Positions 10,445 through 20,795 of a stretch of DNA of 64,000 bases are shown piece after piece. The notes beneath the pieces were generated by a model, which ran no database searches, was not told the DNA's origin, and saw only the letters and a program-made list of their open reading frames with translations. Each line of letters starts with the position of its first letter. Position 1 is the stretch's first letter. The DNA is from Thereva unica (Eukaryota; Arthropoda; Insecta; Diptera; Therevidae): NCBI GenBank assembly GCA_949987705.1, contig OX465283.1, positions 50,692,953-50,756,952 of the forward strand. Direction: 5' to 3'. A program made the translations under genes and the position numbers.

Positions 10445-10660
10445 ACTATTTTCAGTAAGACGAATAAGGTTACATATTAAGTCGGACGTTCCTAGTAAGC
10501 TGAACAAGCTAGTAAAAGAGTTATGTTTTGTTATTACCTGCTATGGCTTCAAAAGAAGACCTAAAAGGACCTAAAAGAAGATTATTTAATTGGGAATTAC
10601 TGTCGGCGAGTGAATTTATCAGTCGCAATTGATGTATTTCATATAGAATATATTTAGTTA

Positions 10661-11224
10661 CCTACCACTCTGGAAAAATTTCTTTTTTATAGGAAATTTT
10701 CCGGGGAATACGATAGTATTTTTTTAAATTTAAAAAAAAACGCGAACGCATAGTAGACGGTTTTTAAAATTTTTAATTGTTAATAACAAATACTAAGTTG
10801 AAAATTTTTTCACACCTATAAACATATAAATAAAGACCTCTTCATTACCTTTAAAATGATATCTCATTTAACTCGATACGATGAATAGAACCGGAGCAAT
10901 AACGATTTGGAAAAGGGCATAATCGGCGAATGACGTAAACTTAACCCCCCCTTATTTTTTAAAATACTGACCAAAATTAAAAAAGAAAAAATACGGGTCC
11001 GCTTATTTTGTATAGGGACTGCATAAAAAAAATTTGAAGCAAATCAAAAATGTTGATTAATAAAAATTTCCATATAAACTACCAAACTTTACCCCGTTTT
11101 CGGCACGGGTAAGACTTAACCAATTCAGCTGAAATTTTTAGAGGATTTTTTTTTCGGTATAGAGCACCATTCTAGGGGTTAGCATGTGTAAATTTCCGAC
11201 TTTTTGAAAATAAGGGCCACTCTA
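10661..11224. repeat. Right ~565-bp terminal inverted repeat
   Basis: Right arm matching the reverse complement of 8741-9305. It ends GGGCCACTCTA, one base different from the left terminus, just before the ATATACAT duplication. Confidence 0.9.
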
Positions 11225-11232
11225 ATATACAT

Positions 11233-12239
11233 ATATCTATAACTGCTTTCGACAAGAACATGGGTATATCAGTAAGATGCACAACTCTTCACAAGACCAC
11301 GCAAATACTGGTTACGCAATCTGTATAAACATAATTCGTAGAACAATAAAAGCTGCTCAATATCCTCCAGATTTATTAGCCGTTATTAACCCATTAACGC
11401 CCAAATTAATTTTTTTCTTGGATTTTCATATAACTTTGATTCTAGGCACAATTCTGTGTGTAAAATTAATTTAAAAAAAATTTTTTTTTAAGTCTTGCCA
11501 TACTGATAAAAACAGCTGTCGTATAAATAGGACGTTGGAATGATGAAAGTTAAAACTTAAAACTTCAAAATAGCAAATGCAAAATAGTTGTATCTGAATA
11601 TATATTTTTTGTAGTTATAAATCTATAGTGCAGGCGCTGAAGGTAGTTGAGTATGCATATATGAAGACCGCATTCTGTTAACAGAGATCAGTTGAGAATA
11701 GCTCAAAGAGAAATAATATGGATGTTGCCGGTCAATTTTTGAGTCCAATTTTTTTCACCCCATCTTTTTTTGTTGGGACCTCTAGGGCTCCCAGGGGCTT
11801 CTGTTTGACGATGGATTATGATGAAGCACAGCAAAATAAGTCGAAAATGTGAAATAAAATTTTTCGATATCACGCTTAGTTTTCGAGATATTGACACTTG
11901 AAGCTGACGTTTTGAGGTATTTCGCCAAGGTTTGTAGTTATATTAAAGCTACGATATCCATGGTGCTGATATTTTAATTATGAACTTCATTGAAACACCC
12001 CTAAATAAAAAGAAAATGTAAAATAATTTTTTTCAATAGCTCGCTTCGTTTTTGAGATATCGATACTTAAATTTTAGGTAGGACATGCACAGTGGCGCCC
12101 TAGACGGTGTAGTACCAGCCGCCCCTTTTTCAGCTGCTATCATAGGGTATGTTTCCACCGAAGTCGAGTCAGAACTCTGGTATTTCTTTATAAGTGATAC
12201 ATGAATGGATAATATAACTCGTCTTGACTCCGGTGGAAG
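11233..12239. other. AT-rich gap with TE-like words
   Basis: No gene recognised. Contains cgcttagttttcgagatat and cgcttcgtttttgagatat, words also seen at 30.95 and 31.46 kb inside an inverted-repeat element, so part of this stretch is probably an old relative of that element. At 12149-12236 a small palindrome (tttccaccgaagtcgagtc / actccggtggaa) borders the LINE fragment. Confidence 0.4.
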
Positions 12240-12955
12240 CACGTAGATTGTAGCTACGCCAGCTGGCTGAAGGAGGAACTTGGAATCGACCGAGGAATTG
12301 ATACGCTTGTTTGGCGATTTGGAATATGTGACTATTCCATTGCATATCATGGGATAGTGTCACGCCCAGGATGTTAAGAGATGGATCAAATGTTAGGTTA
12401 TCCTCGCCCATTGAAATAGGAGGAAGGTTGGTACAGGTTTTGGTGGAGATAAGGCAGTACTTTGTTTTTGATGTGTTAAATTCAACATGATTCTTGTGGC
12501 AAAAGTCAAGAATGAGTTTGATGTCCGCGTTAAGAGAGCTGTATATGAGTTCACGGTCTAAGAGACAAGATCTGGAACTTGCTTTTCTAATGTTGGCGTA
12601 AGAGTAACGCAGAGTACTGTCATCGGCAGGAGTGGGATGGAGGGGATTTAGAGCAGATCGTTAATGAATATTAGAAAGAGAGCAGATGAGAGGATCGGTC
12701 ATTGGGGAATGGCGGCCGAGATGGAGTGTGGGTTGGATTCAACGCCATCTAAAACTACCTTGATTGAACGGCCAAAAAGAAAACGCTCAATCCAGTTCAT
12801 AAGAACTGAGTCGATACCAATTACTTGGAGCTTAGACAACAGAGCGGGATGCCTCTCTCTGTCAAAAGCCTTAGAAATATATAGAGCAACCAGACCAGAC
12901 TAACCGGAGCCAAAGTCGAGGTGATTTTTCATATCAACAGAAGATCTTTAAACAC
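12240..12955 (-). mobile_element. Jockey-like LINE fragment (relative of the copy at 55 kb)
   Basis: Minus-strand frames include DNLTFDPSLNILGVTLSHDM and QWNSHIFQIAKQAYQFLG, closely matching the frame at 55.6 kb (DNLTSDPSLNILGMTLSNDM). The nucleotide sequence also matches through ctaagagacaagatctgg and gtaagagtaacgcagagtac. It covers the RT thumb/post-RT region and some of the palm but is broken by several frameshifts and a small deletion around the FADD region. No terminal duplication was identified. Confidence 0.7.
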
Positions 12956-13333
12956 TACACTTGTCTCGGCTACGCGATCAATTATGCCGTGCACGTTAAT
13001 ACTTTCCAAAATATCTGTTTCTATAGCCATCAACGATTGAGTAATCGGTAGCAGCATATGGTGCATTCTTGGCACCAAAACATGCTTCTCTTTTGACTTC
13101 TTTGGCTCCGACGGCTCTTGATTGCACTTCAGTCGTCGTTCCGTGTACGAGAATTTGTTCGGTTCTGCGCAGAAAGATATATAGTCCCCTACAAATCATG
13201 GACACAATCGGCCATCTTGGGATCTTGGAAAAAATATCGTTATAGATATACTATCGATATGGATTGTGGTGCCCACCCTGCTTTTCATGGATGCTCTTGT
13301 AAACAAAATTATACATTAAATTTTATGTACTTT

Positions 13334-13567
13334 GAGAGAAATTAGCATGTTGCACGCCGTGCGCCTATTGCATGGGCCGGCCCCTGGTCCATAGGAAATA
13401 TAAATTTTCAACCAAATACTGCACAGTTCGTGTAACAATCGCACTGCACCCACTGTGCGTCTAAATCACTGTCTGTGCAGTATTTTCTCGAGTCTATGCT
13501 AATTTCGCATGGACCCTGGACCGGCCTATTCAATAGGCGCATGGCGCACACCGTGCTAATTTCTCCT
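13334..13567. repeat. Palindromic MITE (~234 bp)
   Basis: Arms of ~57 bp: gagaaattagcatgttgcac / gtgctaatttctc, gcgcctattgcatggg / tcaataggcgcatgg, and ccggcccctggtccat / atggaccctggaccgg. A second inner palindrome (aatactgcacag / ctgtgcagtatt) lies near 13414-13480. It contains no coding sequence. No target duplication could be fixed, so the superfamily is unknown. Confidence 0.7.
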
Positions 13568-16530
13568 TTACCTTTTCGCTCGATTTAGGGCTAGCTCTGC
13601 GAAATACTTCTCTCAGGCCGCGAGGGCGGTCGGCTGAAGGCGAGATCAAGGCGGGGAAGAGAGGCGAGGATTCTGATCGCTCAACCGCCAGTCCTTTGAG
13701 CATTTGCCTATAGCCAATCTGGCTGCTGCTTAACTCCGCATTTTGTTTTGTACACCGTCGGCCCATCTTACGATTCAGAACGAAGGTTCTGCCCGAACTC
13801 CGAGTCTTAAAAGTTACTTTCAGATTTCACCTGAACATCATAGATAGACCAACAGGAGTAAATATTGTAAGGTAGATACAGAAACCACAGAACACGCCCT
13901 TTTCAAGTTAGTTGCACTTTACAGACTTCGATTTCGTAACACAGAAAAAGTGCAATTGTGGAACATTAATCCAAGAGCCAGCTTAAATCAGTGGCATAAG
14001 TCCAGCTCATGAATAGACAACGTTGGGGTATGCACAAAATATCTATTGCAGGTCCTAATTTACAATTGGTGCTGCTTGCCATACTTACATCTTCGAAATA
14101 CAAATATAAATACACACGGAAAAGGATAAGTCTTCACCTTCCTTGCGTACTAGGAAAATATTGCAACACCGATCCGACAGTTAAAGGAATACTCGTCTGT
14201 GCCTCCTCAATGATAAAAACGTCAGCAGTACAAATTATTGTACATAAGCTGAAACAAAGTACTTACTTCTAGCAAGTCTTAAAAGTGCACATCCCTAAAA
14301 TTTTATCTATGAAGCAGTCGAACGATCTAGTGAAAATTAATTTTAAAGATCTTAAGTAAACATAAATTAATTGCAATTCTAAGAGAAGAATGCGCTCCAG
14401 AACACACAGAATGTACCTACTGATAGCCAAGTACCTATGCACATAAACCATGGCTCTGGAGATAAGCAGGTGTAAATGTATATAAAATCATTTTCAACTA
14501 TAAAAGCACACAAATGAGAATCTGCCCGGCATTTACAAAAAAGTTCACATACTTGGTTTCAGATTATTTCCCTGATGGCACACTAAACATTAGAGGCAAG
14601 ATTTAAGTAGACCTGCATCCTTCATCACCTTCACCATCTACTTCAAAAATTCTATATATTTGACGACATACCAAAAACTCGTTCCCAGACGAATGAACTT
14701 CAGCTAAGCGCAGCTATTTTATGTTGGCAAAAATCAGAACAAAACTGCACCACAGATTCAACAAACCTCAAGAATCCTGCTTCTATATGTTTACAAGGCA
14801 GTCTGTTTACCCATGAAGAATGTCAACAAAGTTCGTCGTCCTGTATGAAAGTTTCTACCAGTAAAGGGTTTGCTGGAGTTTTCCAATTTATTATGCATTA
14901 AAACTTTGCTTGTGGACTCAGTAAAACTAGCCCATTTGTATCCTTTATTCTATTCCACAAGCACACAGCTTTTTCTATGGAGTCCAGTCGCAAAAAATGA
15001 AAACAATAAATGCAAAAGATTAAGAAAATTTGAGTTGCTAAAGAAATCCGAACACCTGCCTGTGATTAGCTTTCTCGTTTCGCTCTTCAGATTTGTTCAC
15101 GGGCATTGTAAGAGCTAGGATGTAATGTAGGTCCAAGAAAATCAAATTCATTTTATTTATTTACAATACATACTCGGAAACTCTTCACCATATTGTGAAT
15201 TTCGACGCGAATATTTTATTACGAACAAAATCCACAGGGATGGTTCTTTCACAGCTTGAAAATGTGAATTTGCGGCCAAGATCGCACGATCTGACGTCGA
15301 TTGTTTATTTTCATTGTGGCTATATGAAACATTTTGGAAAATTTGTTTTCAAAAACGACATTCGATGTTTAATTAAATGAGATTGGGTGGTTTCAGACGT
15401 TGAGTCATTTAGCTGTTGTTACAACGTTCCACCGTTTCACACGGTTCCTGTTGCAATGGGAACATTTTTTCTATCTTTACAAGGGGTTGTTGATGTGTGT
15501 GTATTCCTGTCGATATTCTTCTTCTTTACTATTTTAAATTCTCCGAGCTGCTTTTAGACATTTAAATCTATTAGATCTATAAACAACGAGTTTGCTGTCG
15601 TGTCCAATTGTTTGCCATTTTTATTTCAAATTAATAACAGATACCGCTTTTTTTTAAAATTAACGAATGACATTTCATTGGGAAAAATGAAGAAGAAGAT
15701 AAAAATGGTCATGTGCAAGTGTTAGTGTTCAAAAGTTTTCAACCAAAAATTTTTGTGGGAAAAGGTTACAACACCTCCTTCCCTTTCTTTCACCTCTCTC
15801 TCCTAAAAAATCGGTTTTACAACGTTGTTACCACATCAGGTCTGAAACCCCCCATTGAATCTCAGGTATATTGTATTTTTAGAATTAGACGCTTCAATAT
15901 CAATCGTGCGAGCTACTTGTTCAAATAAAGTGTTTTATGAATTTCACGATTCGTTGTTTAGTCAAGGTTAGGTTAGGTTGAAACATATTTAGTAAACATT
16001 TGCAATGAAGACAAAGACGCGCTATTGTACTCACTTTGTCGGAATCGGGTATTACCATATGCCATAATTACGGATACAGAAGCATTTTCATTCTTGATAA
16101 TACTAAACTAGTGGGATGTTGTGCCTAGAGACTAGCCACTAATTACGCTTTTTCATGGTATTCTTTTTGTTGAATAACACTTCAGACTGGATGACAATAT
16201 ACATATTAAGTGGAGATTGTGAAGATTCACGAAAACAATCCAACAACTACAACACATACAAATACAACTACATATAATATTGTTAAAAATTCGGCTTAAC
16301 GCACCTTTTGTTAACCGACTTCAAAAAACGAGGTGGTTACTCAATTCGACGTGTAGGTAGGTATTTTGTAGTCCTGTACACGCATAACTTTGTAACCCAA
16401 TGACTTTTTTGCCATTTTTTTGGTTCATTTGAAGGGGGAGTTTCCCACGGTGGTCCCGTTAAATTTTTTCGAAATTCTGATAAAGGAGTTCGAAGTTAGG
16501 CTTAAAAAACTGTTAAAATTAGTTTAACCT
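13568..16530. other. No recognisable gene
   Basis: Mostly AT-rich. A GC-richer minus frame at 13530-13766 and several plus frames (14009, 14870, 15195, 15713) show no motif I recognise. At 15961-15979 there is a short ggttaggttagg run, too short to be telomeric. At 16312-16345 the words ttaaccgacttcaaaaaac and gaggtggttactcaattcg resemble a widespread insect repeat. Treated as intron or intergenic sequence. Confidence 0.4.
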
Positions 16531-16583
16531 AAACATTTCATAGGCATCGAACAAATTACTTTATTGTTGTAAATCCGGCAGCA

Positions 16584-16662
16584 GGCCGATGGTGGAGTGG
16601 GTAGAGCGTCGGATCCTCGGTTCAGCGGCGTGTAGCGTTGATGGTTCGGGCCTGGTCGGGCA
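16584..16662 (+). ncRNA. tRNA-like Pol III unit 1 (left arm)
   Basis: ggccgatggtggagtgggta shows an A-box-like block, and ggttcgggcc about 50 bp later fits the B box (GGTTCGANNCC) with one change. A TTTTT terminator follows at 16666. The ends (ggccga / gtcgggc) pair only imperfectly, and the anticodon arm is unclear, so it is a tRNA-derived promoter unit rather than a functional tRNA gene. Confidence 0.35.
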
Positions 16663-16732
16663 GCATTTTTGTTTTCTTTTTCTCTTTTTCTTCTTTCTCA
16701 AATGATTTATTAGCATATTAGTCAACCACCGG

Positions 16733-16812
16733 TAGTGTCTGCCATGGCGCAAGGGCTACGGAAAAGTCCTTCGTCTGTGGGGCTGCGGGTTCGATTCTTC
16801 GGCTCGCGGTGC
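16733..16812 (+). ncRNA. tRNA-like Pol III unit 2 (left arm)
   Basis: tggcgcaagggc (A-box-like, 16745) and gggttcgattc (B-box-like, 16787) are spaced as in a tRNA, with tttt at 16817. The T arm is recognisable around the ttcgatt loop. The acceptor pairing is incomplete. The copy in the other arm (19221-19300) is nearly identical. Confidence 0.4.
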
Positions 16813-18393
16813 TTTGTTTTCGTCATAATAATTTATTTTTTATAATTTCCTTCGGGGAATTTTGTTTCATTTTTTTTATGGCATATAGTGTAGTATAGTA
16901 TAAACTATTGTATATTAATTAAAGAAATACACCATGACGTGGGCGAAGAATCAAAAAATTTTATTGTTTACATTTGATTTCTCCGATATCAATGGCAATT
17001 AAGCTTATATTTCCTAGATTTGTATGTGTGTGCAGTGTAAACAAATCTTGCAACTTGATTTTGACCCACTTCCATATAAGCGATCAGCTGCAAATTTTAC
17101 ACATGCGTATAATGACGAGTATAGTACAGTAGATAAGCAATTTCTTTTAATTTTCCCCAGAGAATTTTGTTTCATATTAAATAAGTTTTTTTTTTAAATT
17201 TGTCCGAAAATATGCAAAGACTTTACTGCAAAAACTATTAAGCTGCTGTTTCGATTTTTTCAATGGCGCAGCGTCGGTTATACTTCTCAGAATGGATTTA
17301 AAAAGAAGAATCATTCTCGCAATACGTACGCTGCGTCGTCGATTAAACGATACTACGGCAGCGTGTTATACTTATCGTAAAGCTAGGTTTATACGCAACG
17401 ATTTAGTTTTATTGTCTGGCGCAAGTCGAATTGTGTAAATAAGCTGAGTGCAAAAGACGAGTGAAAATTGCCTCCATTAGTTATTGCTCATTATATTTAT
17501 ACTTATCTACGCGTTATATTATGTTACATTGATTGTGATAAGGTCGGAGGAGCAAGTGGTCGAACATCACCGAGATACATATATTTGGTACAATCCAAAC
17601 ATTTTAAATTGTCCAAGCCCAACAGTTGAGTTCACACACAACGATCTATTTGTGCCGTGTAGACCTACATACCTTAATAATTTTTTTTATATTGCCCCCG
17701 AAAAAAATGAATGGACTAAAAAGTAGGTACGAAATGAAAAAAAAATTTAAAAACCGCCTTCAGAAAAAAAACCAATCCCGCGATGCACAAAAAAGGATGA
17801 AATAATTAACAACATTAATCCAATCAGAATGGATCTAGAAAGAAGAATCACTTTTGAAGACGGTGCCAGGTAGTAGTTGACTTTGATTGCACTGACTCTT
17901 GCTTGGGGAATTCTTTTCATTTCTTTGTTAGGCTTATGCCCTTAATACATCACTCACAGATGTTAGCACCGTCTTCCAAAGTGATTCTTCTTTTTAAATC
18001 CATTCTGAGAAGTATAACACGCCGCCGCGCCATTGAAAAAAATCGAAGCAGCAGCTAAATAGTAAAGTCTTTGCATATTTTCGGACAAAAACTTATTTAA
18101 TATGAAACAAAATTCTCCGGGGAAAATTAAAAGAAATAGCTTATCTACTGTACTATACTCGTCATTATGCGCATGTGTAAAATTTGCAGCTGATCGCGTA
18201 TATGGAAGTGGGTCAAAATCAAGTTGCAAGATTTGTTTACACTGCACACACATACAAATCTAGGAAATATAAGCTTAATTGCCATTGATATCGGAGAAAT
18301 CAAATGTAAACAATAAAATTTTTTGATTCTTCGCCCACGTCATGGTGTATTTCTTTATTTAATATAAACAATAGTTTATACTATACTTCACTA

Positions 18394-19144
18394 GCCGTGT
18401 TTTTTTAATGAACTATATAGTTCTTTCCCATACAAATATGAAAACCCAGGTTTTATCGGGGTTTCTATCGAGGTTTTGGGAAATTTCTTAATTTTCTTAT
18501 TGCATACGTTCGGGTGTTGGCATGTTGTTTCGGGGATTGGCATTTTACACACTGGGTCAAATTGACCCCACGGTTTGTTCGAGACGATTTTTCTCGAACA
18601 AACCGTTAAATTAGGGCCTGTAGCGTCACTGGCATTTAGGGGAAGTTTCAAACTAAAGGCGCATGCGGAGAAAGTTACTCAGTTGTGTTTTTTTTGATAA
18701 TTTTTTTTGTTAATTAAACAATAACAATTGACGTTAACAACCATGCAGTACTCTTCAGAAAGGTTCAAAATATATGTGTAATTTTTTACAACCCGTTATG
18801 TAAACAAATACAGAAGTTACTAACATTTTTCTCGTTGGGGTCAAATTGACCCAGTGTGTAAAGTACGTAATTTTTTGATAGTGTGTAACACAAGGGTTAA
18901 AAATAAAAACAACAGGAAAGTGATGAGAGCAAATTTATAATAAATAATTAATTTTTTAGAAGCAGATTTATTATTTTCTAGCGAGGAGTTCGTGTAACAG
19001 TGCAAAAAATAACACTTAACTTCCATTTTATTTTGAAATTTTTAAGCATCGAAGTAGGCGCTACATGAAATTTCCCTTGTCGTTTTAGCTTTTTTTTTAA
19101 TGAACTCGATGAAAGAACCATATAGTTCATTAAAAAAACACGGC
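18394..19144. mobile_element. Inverted-repeat element with TA ends, nested in the palindrome
   Basis: 34-bp inverted ends: GCCGTGTTTTTTTAATGAAC at the left, continuing TATATAGTTCTTTC, and the same with one change at the right. Flanking TA dinucleotides (18392-18393 and 19145-19146) fit a Tc1/mariner-type target. It splits the right arm of the 3 kb palindrome at a point corresponding to about 16893 of the left arm, so it is younger. No transposase is seen, and one further inverted-repeat element sits inside it. Confidence 0.6.
18544..18862. repeat. Nested inverted-repeat element with GGGTCAAATTGACCC ends
   Basis: Both ends carry tttacacactgggtcaaatt with gacccc following, in inverted orientation (18544-18571 and 18836-18862). 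The end motif is itself palindromic (gggtcaaattgaccc). Just inside the left end a perfect 13-bp hairpin ggtttgttcgaga / tctcgaacaaacc occurs (18572-18604). At ~319 bp it is a MITE, but the target duplication is unclear. Confidence 0.6.
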
Positions 19145-19220
19145 TACTATATGCCATAAAAAAATGAAACAAAATTCCCCGAAGGAAATTATAAAAAATA
19201 AATTATTATGACGAAAAAAA

Positions 19221-19300
19221 AGCACCGCGAGCCGAAGAATCGAACCCGCAGCCCCACAGACGAAGGACTTTTCCGTAGCCCTTGCGCCGTGGCAGACACT
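19221..19300 (-). ncRNA. tRNA-like Pol III unit 2 (right arm copy)
   Basis: Reverse-complement copy of the unit at 16733-16812, with A box ggcgcaagggc and B box gggttcgattc preserved. Only a few bases differ. It confirms that the unit belongs to the repeated arm rather than being a separate tRNA gene. Confidence 0.35.
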
Positions 19301-19370
19301 ACCGGTGGTCGACTAATATGCTAATAAATCATTTGAGAAAGAAGAAAAAGAGAAAAAGAAAACAAAAATG

Positions 19371-19450
19371 CTGCCCGACCAGGCCCGAACCTTCAACGCT
19401 ACACGCCGCTGAACCGAGGATCCGACGCTCTACCCACTCCACCATCGGCC
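19371..19450 (-). ncRNA. tRNA-like Pol III unit 1 (right arm copy)
   Basis: Reverse-complement copy of 16584-16662, followed on its own strand by ttttt. The same A- and B-box-like words are kept (gtggagtgggtagagcgtc, ggttcgggcc). Confidence 0.35.
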
Positions 19451-19643
19451 TGCTGCCAGATTTACAACAATAAAGTAATTTGTTCGGTGCCTATTAAATG
19501 TTATCAAGAAAATGATATTTTTGCACTTTTAATTAAGTAAATGTTTATGTTCTCCTGAGCTTCATTATTAAATAATATAATTTAGTGAGAAATAGAATCA
19601 AAACATGTTACACCGAAGTAAAAAAAAATTGTATTTCACCATT

Positions 19644-19712
19644 TTGCGGCCGAGGATTGAACTTGGTTCTCCTGGGATAGGACTACAGCGCCTTACCTCT
19701 AGGCTACCGATA
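19644..19712 (-). ncRNA. Third tRNA-like sequence beside the palindrome
   Basis: On the minus strand ggtagcctagaggtaaggcg (A-box-like) is followed by aagttcaatcct (B-box-like; T-arm stem 4 of 5 pairs), then a run of nine T at ~19628. It lies about 140 bp outside the palindrome and differs in sequence from units 1 and 2. The acceptor stem is not convincing, so this may be a tRNA pseudogene or SINE head. Confidence 0.35.
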
Positions 19713-20149
19713 TATGGACTTTAGTAGAAATCTCTTTTTTGTTGTTAAATATACTTCTGGTTGAAATTTCCAGACCATTTTCTCAGTTTTTGGTCTTTTG
19801 ACCAAGAGCTACATTTTGAGATATTTTCCAAGTCTGTAGCTGCAGTACTTTCAGAGATGAAAGTAGGCTTCAGACGGACAGACGGACAGAGCCTCTGTAT
19901 AAGCTTTTTTTTTTTGAAAAAGCTAAAACTATTTTGAAAATTTATTTCATTCCATTGTCTGATTCTGATTCAATTTCAATGTCAACGCATTTTTTTCCTA
20001 AATAAACAACACATGGCGAATGTAAAAAATTGATCACCTTAACAATTAACACAATTACTAGTTTTTTTATTTTTTTAATTAAATCACTAAAGAACTAATC
20101 ACTCATAATCCATGTGCAGTTTAAAGTTATAAAATGCGATGTTTTTCAT

Positions 20150-20795
20150 CATCTTCATCATTACGCTCCTTTAATTCCTCATGGGACATAGGGCTCTGTT
20201 TTGCGCGACAGCTCTCAGCTCCGACCAGGATCTTCCAGTTGTTGCGGCTTCTGCTAATAGGGTCCTCCTCCACGTTGTTCTAGGTCTTCCGACTCGACGG
20301 GATCCTTGCGGATTCCAGTCAAGGGCATGTTTGGCTAGATTCTCGTTTTCGCGTCGCAAGGTGTGGCCAACCCAATTCCATTTCCTTCGTCTGATTTGGT
20401 CGTCTATCCTTTCTTGGCCGGCACGGCGCCATAGTTCTTCGTTTGAAATTCTATCTTGCCAGCGGCTTTTTAGGATACGACGCGATGCAGGCATCTGTTG
20501 ATGAAGACTTGTAGGCGTGTGATGAATTGGGTGACTTTCCATGTTCCGCAGCCGAAATTTGGTGTTAGGTAAGATATGGGTTGATCTCAATATGCGGAAC
20601 AGGCATGCGTATGCACTTCGTGCTTTATTTATTCTGGAGCTGACATCTTTTTCTGCCCCGCCGTTTTCGGAAATAATGCTACCGAGGTAGCAGAATTTAT
20701 TTACCATTTCCACGTCACGGTTTTTCAGCGCAGTTAGTTCAATGGTGTTTGCATATATCCGTATTTCTATAGTTTTAGTCGGATTTAGCCTTAAG
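20150..20795 (-). pseudogene. LINE (RTE/I-like, family H), C-terminal part
   Basis: Minus-strand frame ending at 20171: VNKFCYLGSIISENGGAEKD, SSRINKARSAYACLFRIL, then RRKWNWVGHTLRRENENLAK, HALDWNPQGSRRVGRPRTTW and AQNRALCPMRN-stop. This is the post-RT tail of RTE/I-like elements, with the WVGH...GRPR signature. The 3' end has a (GATGAA)-like tail at 20148-20165. It is separated from its RT domain (22811-23935) by a hAT insertion. One frameshift near 20580 is evident from the loss of the usual LYGSETW block. Confidence 0.75.

Larger units (their letters stand above)
8741..11224. mobile_element. hAT-like DNA transposon with ~565-bp inverted ends
   Basis: Ends TAGGGTGGCCCTTATTTTC (8741) and GAAAATAAGGGCCACTCTA (ending 11224), flanked by a perfect 8-bp duplication ATATACAT (8733-8740 and 11225-11232). 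The inverted repeats extend about 565 bp inward (to ~9305 and from ~10661) with few mismatches. An 8-bp duplication and a TAGGG terminus fit hAT, though P-type elements also make 8-bp duplications, and such long arms are unusual for either. The interior holds a decayed minus-strand frame (9830-10200), a 134-bp foldback (10311-10444) and a diverged second copy of the terminal motif (9397-9547). Confidence 0.75.
16531..19502. mobile_element. ~3 kb palindromic element with tRNA-like modules in its arms
   Basis: The left arm (16531-17313) and right arm (17982-18391 plus 19147-19502) are inverted copies that match almost throughout: ataggc(a)tcgaacaaatt at the outer end, gacgtgggcgaagaatc, gcagctgcaaattttac in the middle and cagaatggattta at the inner end. 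The ~670-bp centre is unique except for a third partial copy of the inner end (17825-17870). Each arm carries two tRNA-like units about 70 bp apart. The right arm is interrupted by a separate element (18394-19144). No transposase was found and no target duplication is certain, because similarity extends to the very edge (aacattt). Confidence 0.6.

Noticed and set aside
15961..15979. Possible telomeric GGTTA repeats
   Set aside because: Only about three units, interstitial, and short ggttaggtt runs are frequent by chance in such genomes.
16561..16752. 63-codon frame repeated in both palindrome arms (also 19282-19473)
   Set aside because: It is the antisense of the tRNA-like units and a Lys-rich low-complexity link; duplicated only because the arms are.
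20181..20501. 106-codon plus-strand frame
   Set aside because: Shadow of the minus-strand LINE tail (WVGH...GRPR), which explains the open frame better.
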